NCBI GenBank assembly: GCA_021732845.1
Contig: JAKFUF010000049.1
Coordinates: 62,001-126,000, forward strand
Direction of reading: 5' to 3'
DNA: 64,000 bases
Source: Planctomycetaceae bacterium
Lineage (GTDB): Bacteria; Planctomycetota; Planctomycetia; Planctomycetales; Planctomycetaceae
How positions within the stretch are numbered: the stretch's first letter is position 1; each line of letters begins with the position of its first letter. The notes under the pieces are model-generated. The model did not search any database. It was given only the letters and a program-made list of their open reading frames with translations, and was not told the origin of the DNA. The translations under genes and the position numbers were made by a program. Positions 45,883-54,110 of the stretch are shown here, in pieces.

Positions 45883-46860
45883 ATGCAGGGAACGGTCGCC
45901 GTCATTCTGGCAGCGGGAAAAAGCACACGGATGAAGTCGGCCCTGCCCAAGGTGCTGCATCCGGTGAGTGGGCGGCCCTTGATTGAATATGTGCTCGATT
46001 CCGTACGGGCGGCGGGAGTCAAGCGGATCATCGTGATCGTGGGCCACGGAGCCGACCAGGTCCGTGCCGCTTTGGCGACGCACAGAGATGTCGAATTCGC
46101 CGTGCAGGCCGAGCAAAAGGGGACCGGGCATGCGGTCATGATGTGCCAGGAGTTGCTGGCCGACCATCGCGGAGTCTCCCTGGTGCTGATGGGTGATGCA
46201 CCTCTCGTGCGGGCAGAGTCGCTGGCCGGCCTGCTGGAAGACCAGGCTGGAAGTGGCACCACCCCGTCGGCCGCCTGCGTCGTGGGCACGGCGGAGACCG
46301 CGGCGAACTTCGGCTTCGGGCGGATCGTCCGCACGGTTCAGGGCGAATTCCAGCGCATCGTGGAACAGAAGGACGCCACGCCCGAAGTAGCTGCCATCCG
46401 CGAAATCAACGTCGGCTGCTACGCCTTCGAATCGCAGGCCCTGTTTGCCGCGCTCAATGAGATCAAGCCCGCCAACAAGCAGGGCGAATACTATCTGACA
46501 GATGTCTGCGAGGTGTTGCTGCGTAAGGGCCGCCGCGTCATCGCCGCCCGGCGGCTCGATATTATCGAAGCCCTGGGGGTCAACACCCGCGCCCAACTGG
46601 CGGAGGTCCACCAGGTACTTCAGCAGCGGTTTTGTGCGCAGTTGATGGCCGAGGGTGTCACCATCGTCAACCCCGTGCAGGTCGCGCTCGACCCGCGGTC
46701 GAAAATCGGTGCGGACACCGTGATTCATCCGTTTACCACGCTCACCGGCCCCTGCGTGATCGGCCAGAACTGCACCATCGGCCCCCATGCCTGCCTCGAT
46801 CATGCCACGCTGCCTGATGGTGGAATCGTTCGGCCGTTTGAAGTTCTGCGCGGGGGCTGA
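45883..46860 (+). CDS. GlmU-like nucleotidyltransferase, shortened
   Basis: The 325-residue protein has the pyrophosphorylase half of GlmU: VILAAGKSTRMKSALPKVLH (residues about 5-24), QAEQKGTGHAVMM, VLMGDAPLV and INVGCYAFE. It should make a UDP-sugar, most simply UDP-N-acetylglucosamine. Only about three hexapeptide turns (IGADTVIHPFTTL, CVIGQNCTIGPHACL) remain of the left-handed helix that in full GlmU (about 456 residues) carries the acetyltransferase site, and the acetyltransferase residues are absent. The acetyl step must therefore come from another protein. Start ATG 45883. Confidence 0.88.
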   Translation: MQGTVAVILAAGKSTRMKSALPKVLHPVSGRPLIEYVLDSVRAAGVKRIIVIVGHGADQVRAALATHRDVEFAVQAEQKGTGHAVMMCQELLADHRGVSLVLMGDAPLVRAESLAGLLEDQAGSGTTPSAACVVGTAETAANFGFGRIVRTVQGEFQRIVEQKDATPEVAAIREINVGCYAFESQALFAALNEIKPANKQGEYYLTDVCEVLLRKGRRVIAARRLDIIEALGVNTRAQLAEVHQVLQQRFCAQLMAEGVTIVNPVQVALDPRSKIGADTVIHPFTTLTGPCVIGQNCTIGPHACLDHATLPDGGIVRPFEVLRGG

Positions 46861-47006
46861 GCCACGCTGCGGCTCCGACGTTGCTTGAGTCAGAGTCATA
46901 TCGGTCGTCCACGCGCGGTTTCGTGTTCTTCGTGCCTTTCGTGTCAATTCCACCATTTCCCTGGAGATGGCGGAGTTGGGTGGGCGTCGCCAGGCTGACG
47001 CTCCTT
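46861..47006. other. Short spacer with dispersed TTTCGTG motif
   Basis: GGTTTCGTGTTCTTCGTGCC and the following TTTCGTG at 46917-46943 match the arm of the palindrome at 6613-6643. It lies between the converging GlmU-like and imuB genes. Confidence 0.6.
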
Positions 47007-48635
47007 TCAAAACCAGCCGTGCAGAAACCATGCCCCCGAGTCCAGCCGGCGGAACACCCACCAGTGTTCGCCCCGGTCGGTCTCAAGGCGGTAGTAGTCG
47101 CGGCGGACATCCTGCGTCCGCCACCAGCCGGTTTCGATTCGCTCCGGCCCCCAAATCCGCGTGACCGCCTGGGACTGGCCGTGCCAGATGACCCGGAGAA
47201 GACGGTTCTCCGGCATGATCGACAGCACATCCAGCCGCTGTGGCTTAAGCAATAATCGACAGGGGCGATGACGGGCGCGCAGCCGTTCCATTGGTCCGGG
47301 CACCTCCCTTAAGGTGCTTGTACTTGCACTCGCAGCCCCAGCCGAAGCCGCCGCCGCCAGGCAGGGCTCCAGGCGGAACGAGCGTTCGGGCAGCGGGTCG
47401 GGCAGATCCACCGAGCGGAGCACAGCCTGCTCGCCCAGCCGGCTGCACAACCGTTCCAAGAGCCCCTCCACCGCCCGCCCCGACTGTTCCTCCTCGTCGT
47501 CAAACAGGGACCGCGACCGTTCGGCCAGCCAGCCCACCCGCTCGACCTCCAGCGTCATCTTTAGAATGCCAGCAGCCCAGTCGTGCCTTTCACACCGCAG
47601 CGAAAACAGTTGCCGCAGGTGCTTCTCATCGCCTGTCGGCCGGGACAGGCGCAGCACAATCGGCTCGATCGGCCGCTCTCCGGTAAACTCGCAGCGCAGG
47701 TCCAGCAGCCCCGCCCGCCGGACAGCCAGCGTTTCCAACAGAGAGTCCAGCAACTGGCGAAAGACCTCATCCAGCCCCCGCTGACTGGCGAGGGGGTATT
47801 CCGTGGTCCAGGCGCGGGAAAGCGGTTCGACGAATTTTTCCGCGGCAAATGTTTCCGGGCGGGTTCCCAGCGCCTCGTCCAGCCGCCGGAGCAGTTCCTT
47901 GCCAAACCGCGAGGGCAGGGAGATGCGGGGCAGCCGCTGCAGATCGCCGATGGTCAGGACCTGCAGTTGCCGCAGGGCCTCGCAAATTTCCGGCGCGATG
48001 CGCAGTGCGGCCACTGGCAGACCCTGCAGTGCCCCCTGCTGCTGGCCAGCGGGCACCGAGACCATACCGTTTCCATGATGCGCCAGGGCCCAGGCCGCCC
48101 CCACGGTTTCAGCGACGGCGGACTGCGCCTCGTACCCCTGCCGGGCGAAGTCTTTCATCAGGTCCTGCAGGAGTTTCCGCTCGCCGCCATGCAGATGTTC
48201 GCAGCCGGCAATGTCCAGGAAGATGGCTTCTGGTGGGTTCTGGCCGCTGTCTTCGACACCCGTCAGCGGCGCGTAGCGCTGGCAGGCTTGAGCCACGGCA
48301 TGCAGGGCCTGACGGTCGGCCTCGGGATCGGAGCGCCGCCAGATGGCTGGCGCAGGTGCCGGGGGCGAAGGCATGCCACCGGTCCGCTGCGGTGCGCCAG
48401 TGCCCGTTGGCCGTGGTGCGCCAGTGCCCGTTGGCCACAGTGCCAACGCTTCGGCGAGGGGCCAGCCGGGGCGGACCCCCATCCGGGCCGCCTCCCGCGA
48501 GCAGGCGATCACCCGCAGCCCGGCCCGGGCGCGTTCGGCGAACACCACCAGCGGCCGGCCCTTAGTCTCCGGCTGAGCGAGCCACAGTCTTTGAATGGGC
48601 CAGTTCGGAAACCAGACGCACAACACCCGCCGCAT
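47007..48635 (-). CDS. imuB: DNA polymerase Y-family protein ImuB
   Basis: The 542-residue protein has the ImuB order: N-terminal Y-family-like palm/finger (LCVWFPNWPIQRLWLAQP, VVFAERARAGLRVIACSREA), thumb with HhH (ITIGDLQRLPRISLPSRFG) and little finger. The catalytic acidic triad of active Y polymerases is not kept (AIFLDIAGCEHLHGG), so it is the inactive scaffold that recruits ImuA and an error-prone polymerase. A Gly/Thr/Pro-rich insert (residues about 69-92) is a repeat-derived addition. Its start lies inside imuA (74-base overlap). No dnaE2 is nearby. Confidence 0.9.
   Translation of the reverse strand: MRRVLCVWFPNWPIQRLWLAQPETKGRPLVVFAERARAGLRVIACSREAARMGVRPGWPLAEALALWPTGTGAPRPTGTGAPQRTGGMPSPPAPAPAIWRRSDPEADRQALHAVAQACQRYAPLTGVEDSGQNPPEAIFLDIAGCEHLHGGERKLLQDLMKDFARQGYEAQSAVAETVGAAWALAHHGNGMVSVPAGQQQGALQGLPVAALRIAPEICEALRQLQVLTIGDLQRLPRISLPSRFGKELLRRLDEALGTRPETFAAEKFVEPLSRAWTTEYPLASQRGLDEVFRQLLDSLLETLAVRRAGLLDLRCEFTGERPIEPIVLRLSRPTGDEKHLRQLFSLRCERHDWAAGILKMTLEVERVGWLAERSRSLFDDEEEQSGRAVEGLLERLCSRLGEQAVLRSVDLPDPLPERSFRLEPCLAAAASAGAASASTSTLREVPGPMERLRARHRPCRLLLKPQRLDVLSIMPENRLLRVIWHGQSQAVTRIWGPERIETGWWRTQDVRRDYYRLETDRGEHWWVFRRLDSGAWFLHGWF
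48340..48450. repeat. Short tandem repeat inside imuB
   Basis: GGTGCGCCAGTGCCCGTTGG occurs twice in tandem (near 48390 and 48414) with a third partial copy (GGTGCGCCAGTGCC). In the - strand frame it encodes PTGTGAP-type repeats and keeps the imuB frame open. Confidence 0.75.
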
Positions 48636-49329
48636 GATCGATCTCCAGCAACAGCGCGCCTTCGCTTCTTCCTCCCCGGCTGCGCAGGATTTTTAAATGA
48701 ACCCGCCGTCCTTGAACCGCATTCTTTTCCGGCTGGCCGTCACGCATGGCACGGGACGGGGCAGTGCCCGCCGGCGATGTCTGCCCTTCAACTTTGAACC
48801 GCACCGCCGCCCACGAGGGCTCGCGTTCCGTGGCCAGCGGCCGCAGCAGCAGACCCACGGTGCCGCCCTCTTCCGCGGAGAGCTGCAGCCGCCGAAATTC
48901 GTTGCTGGTCAGACCGTCAAACTCGCACAGCAGCACGCTCACGCCCCGGCAGCGGAGCGCCTGTTCGCACGCCCAGAACAGATCCTTGCGGTTCTGCGGA
49001 CGCAGCAAAATCAGCCGTTCCAGCGTCATCCCCCAACCGACGAGCGAACCGGCAAAAAAATCGCCAGCCCCATCGCAGACCACCAGCTTTCCGCCACCCT
49101 TCAGTGCCTCGCGGGCCACCAGCAACGCCAGCATCTCGCACCCGCTGCCCCGCCCGGAAGACAGCCACTCCACAAGCAGCCCCCCGGAACCGTGGCTCAA
49201 CGGGCAAAGCGCCGCCAACCCTGGTATGCTGGAGAACAGGCCATGGGCCACCGGCTCACACGCCGCCGGCTTCACCCCCCGCAGCAACTGCGACTGCAAA
49301 GAGCGAATGATCTCCTGACGTGTGTCCAT
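48562..49329 (-). CDS. imuA: ImuA (RecA-like SOS mutagenesis protein)
   Basis: The 255-residue protein keeps a RecA-like core without a full Walker A (GSGGLLVEWLSSGRGSGCEM, ARE..KGGGKLVVCDG, LERLILLRPQNRKDLFWACE), which is typical of ImuA, partner of ImuB in translesion mutagenesis. The C-terminal 60 residues are rich in Arg and Lys and overlap imuB by 74 bases. A promoter (TTGCAA-16-TATAAA on the - strand) is seen directly upstream. Confidence 0.85.
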   Translation of the reverse strand: MDTRQEIIRSLQSQLLRGVKPAACEPVAHGLFSSIPGLAALCPLSHGSGGLLVEWLSSGRGSGCEMLALLVAREALKGGGKLVVCDGAGDFFAGSLVGWGMTLERLILLRPQNRKDLFWACEQALRCRGVSVLLCEFDGLTSNEFRRLQLSAEEGGTVGLLLRPLATEREPSWAAVRFKVEGQTSPAGTAPSRAMRDGQPEKNAVQGRRVHLKILRSRGGRSEGALLLEIDHAAGVVRLVSELAHSKTVARSAGD

Positions 49330-49361
49330 GACCTGCCGTTGCCGAGCGATTAATACGGACG

Positions 49362-49407
49362 TACACTGTTCATTGGGGATTTATAACGGCCCTTTTCGCA
49401 ATTGCAA
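49362..49407 (-). promoter_or_regulatory. imuA promoter with possible operator
   Basis: On the - strand TTGCAA (49407-49402), 16 bases, then TATAAA (49385-49380) is a sigma-70 type promoter for imuA at 49329. Just downstream, over the likely transcription start, lies GAACAGTGTAC (about 49375-49365), a near-palindrome that could be a LexA-like operator; SOS control of imuA-imuB is the rule in other bacteria, but this site does not fit a known LexA consensus exactly. Confidence 0.5.
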
Positions 49408-50123
49408 GGGGAATTCTTTGTGTAAGCCTGCACACGAAGAGCCTGGGATCCCAATGGCAGCTTGGAAGGACGGATCTCAACCGCGGAGGACGCAGAGTTC
49501 CGCAGAGTCGTTTGCCACGCGTCAGAGCGGACACCACGCCTGAAGCGGATGACCGGGCCGCACGCTTGGGACCGGAGAAAGAAAGCCGATCTTAGGCAAC
49601 GAGAAAGGGAACCACGAATTTTCACGAATAAGACGAATCTCACGAATGACAACGAGGTGGATTCCATCACCCGCGATGCCAAACCGGTCGACCATTCGTG
49701 ATATTAGTCATATTTTTGGTTAACATTATGACATTCGTCTCACACGCGGTTTTGTCGTATCAGCCGACGTGACCAACACCTTCATCGGTCGTCCTTGATG
49801 GCGTTCGTTGCCGGATATAGACAGAACTTTCACAGAGCTGCACGTTGATCCACCACGCTGCGTCCAGAACGGACTTCTGGCGGGCCTTGGCGCGGGCTGG
49901 CCAAGAGCCATGGCAGTGTCCCGCTTCGACTGTGGCCCTGGCACCGCGCGTTCGTCAAGTCAATCGTCACCAGGACCACGAGCGTCTCTATCAAGGTCAG
50001 TCCAGAACGCTCTCTGGTCATCTTTTGGATCCTTGGCGCAGTTGTGGGCAGAAGTGTCTTGCCTTGATCACAGAGCGGAAATGCGGGGGCTTTTGTCTAG
50101 AGATTAACTCCAGCGGACGTGGT
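49408..50123. other. Non-coding spacer with dispersed element
   Basis: About 700 bases with only an ACCACGAAT inverted-repeat copy (49580-49710). No frame here has a plausible gene; the short ones are Arg- and Pro-rich. Confidence 0.5.
49580..49710. repeat. Dispersed inverted-repeat element, copy 2
   Basis: Matches copy 1 (17306-17441) over CTTAGGCAACGAGAAAGGGA, ACGAATAAGACGAATCTCACG and GGATTCCATC; it ends in CGACCATTCGTG, as copy 3 does. The right terminal repeat is lost. Confidence 0.75.
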
Positions 50124-50420
50124 GGACGCTGACAGCGCACCGGTCGGCTCAGGCCGACGCTGCGTGATACTTGGACGCTGACAGCGCACCGGGTCGGCTC
50201 AGGCCGACGCTGCGTGATACTTGGACGCCGACAGCGCACCGGGTCGGCTCAAGCCGACGCTACGTGATACTTGGACGCTGACAGCGCACCGGTCGGCTCA
50301 GGCCGACGCTGCGTGATGCTTGGACGCTGACAGTGCACCGGGTCGGCTAAAGCCGACGCTACGTGATACTTGGACGCTGACAGCGCACCAGTCGGCTCAA
50401 GCCGATGCTGCGTGATACTT
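50124..50420 (-). repeat. Six-copy palindrome array upstream of marR
   Basis: Units of 49-50 bases begin at 50124, 50173, 50223, 50273, 50322 and 50372. Each has the palindromic core GTCGGCT-CA/AA-GCCGAC followed by GCTACGTGATACTTGGACG. The core is the reverse complement of that in the array at 53362-54110. The last unit ends inside the -35 box of the marR promoter. Confidence 0.92.
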
Positions 50421-50447
50421 GACACGACAATGAATTACGTGTAAACT
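50419..50447 (+). promoter_or_regulatory. marR promoter
   Basis: TTGACA (50419-50424), 17 bases, TAAACT (50442-50447) is a near-perfect sigma-70 promoter 35 bases before the marR start. ACACGACA at 50422-50429 is the same half-site as in the pirin promoter, and AATTACGTG/AATTGCGTG (50433 and 50448) form a direct repeat over the -10 box. The -35 box is made in part by the last array unit. Confidence 0.7.
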
Positions 50448-50481
50448 AATTGCGTGGAAAGAAATTTGAAGAGAGGGCAAC

Positions 50482-50961
50482 ATGGCAGCGAAGCCACTGC
50501 AGCAGGAAATCAAAAAGAAGCAGCCGTTTGAATGGCCGGAGCAGGAGGCGATTTTGAACATCCTGCGAACCGGCGACCAGTTCCAGAACCGGTTCGGCCG
50601 CCTGTTTCGACAGTATGGGCTGACGTCGTCGCAGTACAACGTCCTGCGGATCCTGCGTGGCGAGGGCCGGCCGATGCCCTGCCTGGAAATCGCCGAGCGG
50701 ATGATTCAGGTCGTGCCAGCGATTACTGGATTGATTGACCGCCTCGAGCTGCAGGAACTCGTGGCTCGAAACCGGGCGACCGACGACCGTCGCGTTGTGT
50801 ACATCGAATTGACTCCCAAAGCCGTGAGAGTGTTGGGGGATCTGGATGGACCGGTGCAAGATTTGAATCGCACATTGATCGGACACCTCACTGCCAGAGA
50901 GTTGAAAGAACTGAGCCACCTGTTGGAAAAGGCGCGGCAGGGAATGCCAGAAGAGACTTGA
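50482..50961 (+). CDS. MarR family transcriptional regulator
   Basis: The 159-residue protein has the MarR winged helix (about 40-125): LTSSQYNVLRILRGEG, PCLEIAERMIQVVPAITGLIDRLE (recognition helix) and LVARNRATDDRRVVYIELTPKA (wing, conserved DxR). GAGAGGG lies four bases before the ATG at 50482, an unusually clear ribosome-binding site for this window. It lies 94 bases upstream of the pirin gene on the same strand and is the likely repressor of it. Confidence 0.93.
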   Translation: MAAKPLQQEIKKKQPFEWPEQEAILNILRTGDQFQNRFGRLFRQYGLTSSQYNVLRILRGEGRPMPCLEIAERMIQVVPAITGLIDRLELQELVARNRATDDRRVVYIELTPKAVRVLGDLDGPVQDLNRTLIGHLTARELKELSHLLEKARQGMPEET

Positions 50962-50995
50962 GGATGACCGGGACGATTCTTTTTTGCATTTTTGT

Positions 50996-51020
50996 TGTCG
51001 TGTCAACTATTCACACGACA
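50996..51020. promoter_or_regulatory. Candidate operator in the pirin promoter
   Basis: TGTCGTGT (50996-51003), 9 bases, ACACGACA (51013-51020): a perfect 8-base inverted repeat 35 bases before the pirin start, overlapping a weak TTGCAT-18-TATTCA promoter. The same 8-mer ACACGACA stands at 50422-50429 in the marR promoter, so it is a good MarR-protein site. Confidence 0.6.
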
Positions 51021-51054
51021 TGTTTTAGGGTCAAGAGACTTACAAGGAGTGATC

Positions 51055-51753
51055 ATGATTCAAATCCGGAAAGCCGCCGACCGGGGACATGCCAACCATG
51101 GCTGGCTGAACACCTATCACACGTTTTCCTTCTCGACCTACCAGGATCCGGAGCATGTTCGGTTCCGCGCGTTGCGGGTCATGAATGAAGACTGGGTTGC
51201 CCCCGGTCAGGGTTTCGGCACGCATCCACATGCCGACATGGAAATCGTCACTTACGTGCTGGAGGGTGCGTTGGAGCACAAGGACTCGATGGGCAACGGC
51301 GAAGTGCTGCGGCCCGGCGAGTTCCAGCGGATGTCCGCGGGAACGGGGATCACCCACAGTGAATTCAATCCGTCGCCCACGGAGCCGGTGCATCTGTATC
51401 AGATCTGGCTGTACCCCGAGAAACGGGGGATCACACCCAGCTACGAACAGCAACGATTTCCGGAAGCAGAACGGCACAACCGGCTGCGACTTGTCGCCTC
51501 ACCGGATGCCGCGGAAAGTTCGTTGACCATTCACCAGGACGCCCGCATTTTTCTGTCGCAACTCGATAAGGGCCAGCAGGTCCAGCACTCGCTGGCCAGC
51601 GGCCGTCACGCGTGGCTGCAGGTATTACGTGGAAGCGTCGCGCTAAACGGCCAGCTTCTGGACACCAGCGACGGCGCGGCCATCCGTGAGGAATCCACGT
51701 TGAACATTCAAGCCACGGCGAATGCCGAGGTGATGTTGTTCGACCTGGCGTGA
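51055..51753 (+). CDS. Pirin family protein (YhhW-like)
   Basis: From the ATG at 51055, preceded by AAGGAG, the product has 232 residues, the size of E. coli YhhW. It is a bicupin: RKAADRGHANHGWLNTYHTF, then the metal-binding GFGTHPHADMEIVTYVLEG and ITHSEFNPS (His59, His61, His103 and Glu105 region) in the first cupin; the second is degenerate. YhhW has quercetin 2,3-dioxygenase activity in vitro; physiological role unknown, possibly in oxidative or aromatic stress. MarR plus operator point to induction by a small molecule. Confidence 0.92.
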   Translation: MIQIRKAADRGHANHGWLNTYHTFSFSTYQDPEHVRFRALRVMNEDWVAPGQGFGTHPHADMEIVTYVLEGALEHKDSMGNGEVLRPGEFQRMSAGTGITHSEFNPSPTEPVHLYQIWLYPEKRGITPSYEQQRFPEAERHNRLRLVASPDAAESSLTIHQDARIFLSQLDKGQQVQHSLASGRHAWLQVLRGSVALNGQLLDTSDGAAIREESTLNIQATANAEVMLFDLA

Positions 51754-51809
51754 GGCAGGGCGTGCAGAGGTCCTGTGGACGGCGGTCCACCGTAGACCAC
51801 GTGAAAGAG

Positions 51810-51922
51810 AACCACGAATTTTCACGAATTCCACGAATAAAAAATGCATGGATTGCATCAATCGCGATGCAAAACAGTCGACCATTCGTGAAGATTCGCA
51901 GAATTCGAGATCATTCGTGGTT
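51810..51922. repeat. Dispersed inverted-repeat element, copy 3, with intact ends
   Basis: Bounded by AACCACGAAT (51810-51819) and its exact inverse ATTCGTGGTT (51913-51922), 113 bases long, with the shared centre GGATTGCATCAATCGCGATG and CGACCATTCGTG. Compare copies at 17306 and 49580. No coding capacity, as in a MITE. Confidence 0.8.
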
Positions 51923-51994
51923 CCCTTAAAACCGCCGACTCACGAAACGCATTGTCGCGCCGGTCGAGGTGACAAACAGTCTCAGTCAATGGGC

Positions 51995-53143
51995 CTAACC
52001 TGCCGCTCTGGCGGCGATCAGGCTGTCCAACTCTTCTTTGAGTTTCCCGAGAATCACATCGTACGGGAACGCACCCAGTTCAATGCCGCCACGCTTCAGG
52101 TTCACGAAGTTTGGCGCGCACCACAGGCCGAGGTCGGCGTCGTCGGTTTCGCCCGGTCCATTCACGCGGCAGCCCATCACGGCGATGGTGATCGCATGGT
52201 TCTTCGCGTACGAGGTCATCTCCTTGACGTTTTGGGCCAGCTCGATGAACGCCTCATTCTCAACTCGGGAACAGCTCGGGCAACTGATGATGTTCATCGC
52301 GTCGAGATTGAACCGCACAACGCTGCGGACACGGCCGGCGGCAATGTCATCAATGATTTGCCGCCCGGCGACGATCTCCTCGCTCTTTTTGGAATTTGGC
52401 ACCGTCAGCGAAACGCGGATGGTATCGCCGATCCCTTTGCTGATGAGCTGTTCGAAGGCGATGCGGGTTTTGATGATGCCATCCGGCGGCAGCCCCGCTT
52501 CGGTCACGCCGAGATGCAGCGGCACGTCTGGACGCTGGCTGGCAAACCGCCCGTTGACTTCGATCACCTTTTGCGGGTCCGAATCCTTGAGGGAAACGCA
52601 GTAGCGGGTGAAGCCGATGGAGTCCAGCAGTTCGCAGTGCTCAAGGGCGCTGGCGATCATCGGAGAGATGGAGTCTTCGGGATCGAATTTCGAGGCGGCG
52701 GCGGGATCGACTGAGCCGCAGTTGACGCCGACCCGCATGGCACAGTCATGCCTGGTGGCGATCTCGGCCAGATACTTGACCTTGTCCTGCCACGGTTTTT
52801 CGCGCTCGTGATGGTACAGGTGGCCGGGGTTGTAGCGCAGCTTGTTGACATGCGGCGCGACGAGTTCCGCCATCCGGTAGTTTTCCTGCAGGTCGACCAC
52901 GAGGTTGGCCGGAGTCTGGGCGCGGATGGCGACCAGTGCATCGGCGTCCTTACGGCTGTCGACAGCGATGCGGACGACGTTGGCACCGGCGGCATGCAGG
53001 TCATTGGTCTGGCCGACGGTGGCGGCCACATCCTGCGTATGCGTGGCACACATGCTCTGGACGGCGATCGGGTTTCCGGCACCAATGGTCACGGTGCCAA
53101 TCCGCACCGCACGGGTCGGGTTACGCGGCAGACTCACTCGCAT
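51995..53143 (-). CDS. ispG: (E)-4-hydroxy-3-methylbut-2-enyl-diphosphate synthase
   Basis: Penultimate step of the MEP isoprenoid pathway. From the ATG at 53143 the 4Fe-4S enzyme has 382 residues. [19 protein letters not shown] and [17 protein letters not shown] belong to the TIM-barrel half; [10 protein letters not shown] and the later [11 protein letters not shown] supply the three cluster cysteines and the conserved Glu. Its direct-type two-domain length (without the large insert of plants and some bacteria) is usual. It stands alone; the palindrome array lies directly upstream. Confidence 0.97.
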   Translation of the reverse strand: MRVSLPRNPTRAVRIGTVTIGAGNPIAVQSMCATHTQDVAATVGQTNDLHAAGANVVRIAVDSRKDADALVAIRAQTPANLVVDLQENYRMAELVAPHVNKLRYNPGHLYHHEREKPWQDKVKYLAEIATRHDCAMRVGVNCGSVDPAAASKFDPEDSISPMIASALEHCELLDSIGFTRYCVSLKDSDPQKVIEVNGRFASQRPDVPLHLGVTEAGLPPDGIIKTRIAFEQLISKGIGDTIRVSLTVPNSKKSEEIVAGRQIIDDIAAGRVRSVVRFNLDAMNIISCPSCSRVENEAFIELAQNVKEMTSYAKNHAITIAVMGCRVNGPGETDDADLGLWCAPNFVNLKRGGIELGAFPYDVILGKLKEELDSLIAARAAG

Positions 53144-53361
53144 CTCCTGATAGCAAAACGGGCTCCGAACCCTCCTCAACGCCGGGATCGCAGCGGACTA
53201 CGCTGAGACCCGGCTTCGCGGAGCATTTTTAACGCGCCAAATGACCTTGCGTGATTCCGGGACACCGCCAGTGGATCTGCAGTGAGCGCCAGCGAGCGCG
53301 ATGGTCGCCGAAGGTTCAATGACCACATTTTTGTCGATTCATCGTCGAATGGCAACAGAGG
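53144..53361. other. Upstream region of ispG
   Basis: About 220 bases without gene or clear promoter. GATTCCGGGACACCGCCAG with GTGGATCTGCAGTGAGCGCC at 53254-53293 resembles GATTCCAGGACGCCGGCAG and GTGGATCTGAAGGAGCGCCA near 40311-40350, upstream of the sugar-binding-protein gene, so it is another dispersed short repeat. Confidence 0.5.
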
Positions 53362-54110
53362 CCCCGTAGCGTCGGCTTCAGCCGACACGGGCAACAGTGC
53401 GCGTGCCCCCCGTAGCGTCGGCTTTAGCCGACACGGGCTACAGTGCGCGTGGCTCCCGTAGCGTCGGCTTTAGCCGACACGGGCTACAGTGCGCGTGGCT
53501 CCCGTAGCGTCGGCTTCAGCCGACACGGGCAACAGTGCGCGTGGCTCCCACAGCGGAATCAACTGAGTCACTGGTTTGAGCGAAAGCGTTCGGTCACTCC
53601 CGTAGCGTCGGCTTCAGCCGACACGGGCAACAGTCCGCGTGGCCCACAGCGGAATCAACTGACTCCCTTGTTTGAACGAAAGCGTTCGGTCACTCCCGTA
53701 GCGTCGGCTTCAGCCGACACGGGCAACAGTCCGCGTGGCTCCCACAGCGGAATCAACTGACTCCCTTGTTTGAGCGAAAGCGTTCGGTCACTCCCGTAGC
53801 GTCGGCTTCAGCCGACACGGGCAACAGTCCGCGTGGCCCACAGCGGAATCAACTGACTCCCTTGTTTGAGCGAAAGCGTTCGGTCACTCCCGTAGCGTCG
53901 GCTTCAGCCGACACGGGCAACAGTGCGCGTGGCTCCCACAGCGGAATCAACTGACTCCCTTGTTTGAACGAAAGCGTTCGGTCACTCCCGTAGCGTCGGC
54001 TTCAGCCGACATGGGCAACAGTGCGCGTGGCCTCCTCAGCGGAATCAACTGAGTCACTGGTTTGAGCGAAAGCGGTCGGTCACTCCGGTCGGCTTCAGCC
54101 GACGCTACGA
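53362..54110 (+). repeat. Palindrome array between ispG and purB
   Basis: Four units of 46 bases (core starts 53366, 53412, 53458, 53504) are followed by five composite units alternating 98, 96, 98, 96 and 98 bases (53504 to 53990) in which the palindrome is joined to a second block, ACAGCGGAATCAACTGACTC ... GAGCGAAAGCGTTCGGTCACT. Each palindrome reads CCCGT-AGC-GTCGGCT-TC-AGCCGAC-ACGGG. The last element (54089-54108) is turned round: GTCGGCTTCAGCCGACGCTACG, 2 bases before the purB stop. Confidence 0.93.

Noticed and set aside
50419-50456. A full inverted operator in the marR promoter like that of pirin
   Set aside because: Only one half-site (ACACGACA) is exact; the other possible arms have different spacing or orientation, so only a half-site is claimed.
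53443-53954. Frames of 105 and 62 codons with SVGFSRHG-type repeats
   Set aside because: Translation of the palindrome array; not genes.
50124-54110. CRISPR-like look of the palindrome arrays
   Set aside because: The units are uniform throughout with no unique spacers, and no cas genes are near.
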